Part shown: piece by piece, positions 6,385-6,538 of the stretch
Layout: each line of letters starts with the position of its first letter
Position numbering within the stretch: position 1 is the stretch's first letter
Assembly (NCBI GenBank): GCA_039927975.1
Contig: JBDSTZ010000633.1
Location: forward strand, 1-6,538
Direction of reading: 5' to 3'
Length of the DNA: 6,538 nt
From: JBDSTZ01 sp039927975
Lineage (GTDB): Bacteria; Pseudomonadota; Gammaproteobacteria; Burkholderiales; Burkholderiaceae_D
Program-made: the position numbers and the translations under genes
Notes under the pieces: model-generated
Database searches by the model: none
What the model saw: only the letters and a program-made list of their open reading frames with translations
Told to the model about the DNA's origin: nothing

Positions 6385-6538
6385 ATGAGTACGACGAAAG
6401 AACGGGACCGGATTACTGCGCGCGTGTCCCAGCCAATAGCAAGAAAGCTGCAGGAAGCGGCCGATCTTTCCGGCGCCACGCTGAATCAATTCCTGATCCA
6501 GGCGGCGCTGGAAAAAGCCGAGAAAATCATCGATCGCG
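6385..6538 (+). CDS. DUF1778/TacA-type ribbon-helix-helix antitoxin, N-terminal part (cut by window end)
   Basis: The first 51 codons of a small gene run off the right edge; DUF1778 proteins are usually about 90-100 residues. It starts MSTTKERDRITARVSQPIAR. The strand RITARV (9-14) is the DNA-contacting ribbon, followed by helix PIARKLQEAADLSG (17-30), turn ATLNQ and helix FLIQAALEKAEKIID (36-50). The pattern of AA.LSGATLNQF..QAA...A is the DUF1778 signature. ATG at 6385 is preceded by GAGG (6374-6377) with a seven-base spacer, a good ribosome-binding site. In TacA/TacT modules the antitoxin binds and neutralises a GNAT-fold toxin that acetylates aminoacyl-tRNA and stops translation, and it represses its own operon. 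The toxin gene would be expected immediately downstream, outside the window; an orphan antitoxin is the alternative. Confidence 0.82.
   Translation, partial: MSTTKERDRITARVSQPIARKLQEAADLSGATLNQFLIQAALEKAEKIIDR

Overview
The window is GC-rich bacterial chromosome with dense genes. The aconitase at its left end closely resembles what I remember of beta-proteobacterial (Burkholderiales) AcnA. An Oxalobacteraceae-like host (Massilia/Duganella type) is plausible, but that is inference from codon use and protein flavour, not a database result.

Layout, left to right. (1) Positions 1-1557 (+) hold the C-terminal 518 residues of aconitate hydratase AcnA; its 5' part lies outside the window. It ends in a UUCG-loop intrinsic terminator that can also serve the gene converging on it. 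(2) Positions 1652-3097 (-) hold a secreted glycoside hydrolase of GH43 type. It resembles the exo-beta-1,3-galactanase branch and carries a C-terminal beta-sandwich. It has its own good sigma70-like promoter, with a perfect inverted repeat at the predicted transcription start. (3) Positions 3255-5113 (-) hold a two-gene unit: a medium-chain (quinone-oxidoreductase-like) NADPH oxidoreductase followed by an NmrA-like NAD(P)-binding protein. (4) Positions 5221-6105 (+) hold a LysR-type regulator divergent from that unit. The 107-bp gap between them contains three palindromes spaced about two helical turns apart, the likely operator array. (5) Positions 6106-6384 are noncoding, with promoter and operator-like repeats near the right end. 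(6) From 6385 (+) to the window edge is the start of a DUF1778/TacA-type ribbon-helix-helix antitoxin. A GNAT acetyltransferase toxin would be expected just beyond the edge.

How the parts work together. AcnA is housekeeping (TCA cycle). The GH43 enzyme looks like a stand-alone scavenging enzyme for galactan or arabinogalactan side chains, with no transporter or sensor beside it. The LysR/oxidoreductase/NmrA trio looks like a self-contained, inducible redox or electrophile-response module of a kind common in proteobacteria; its inducer cannot be read from sequence. The antitoxin start suggests that the right edge enters a more accessory region. I do not see a clearly new system. The points most worth following are the triple-palindrome LysR control region, the non-canonical catalytic residues of the GH43 enzyme with its operator-like leader, and the antitoxin control region with its cut-off operon.
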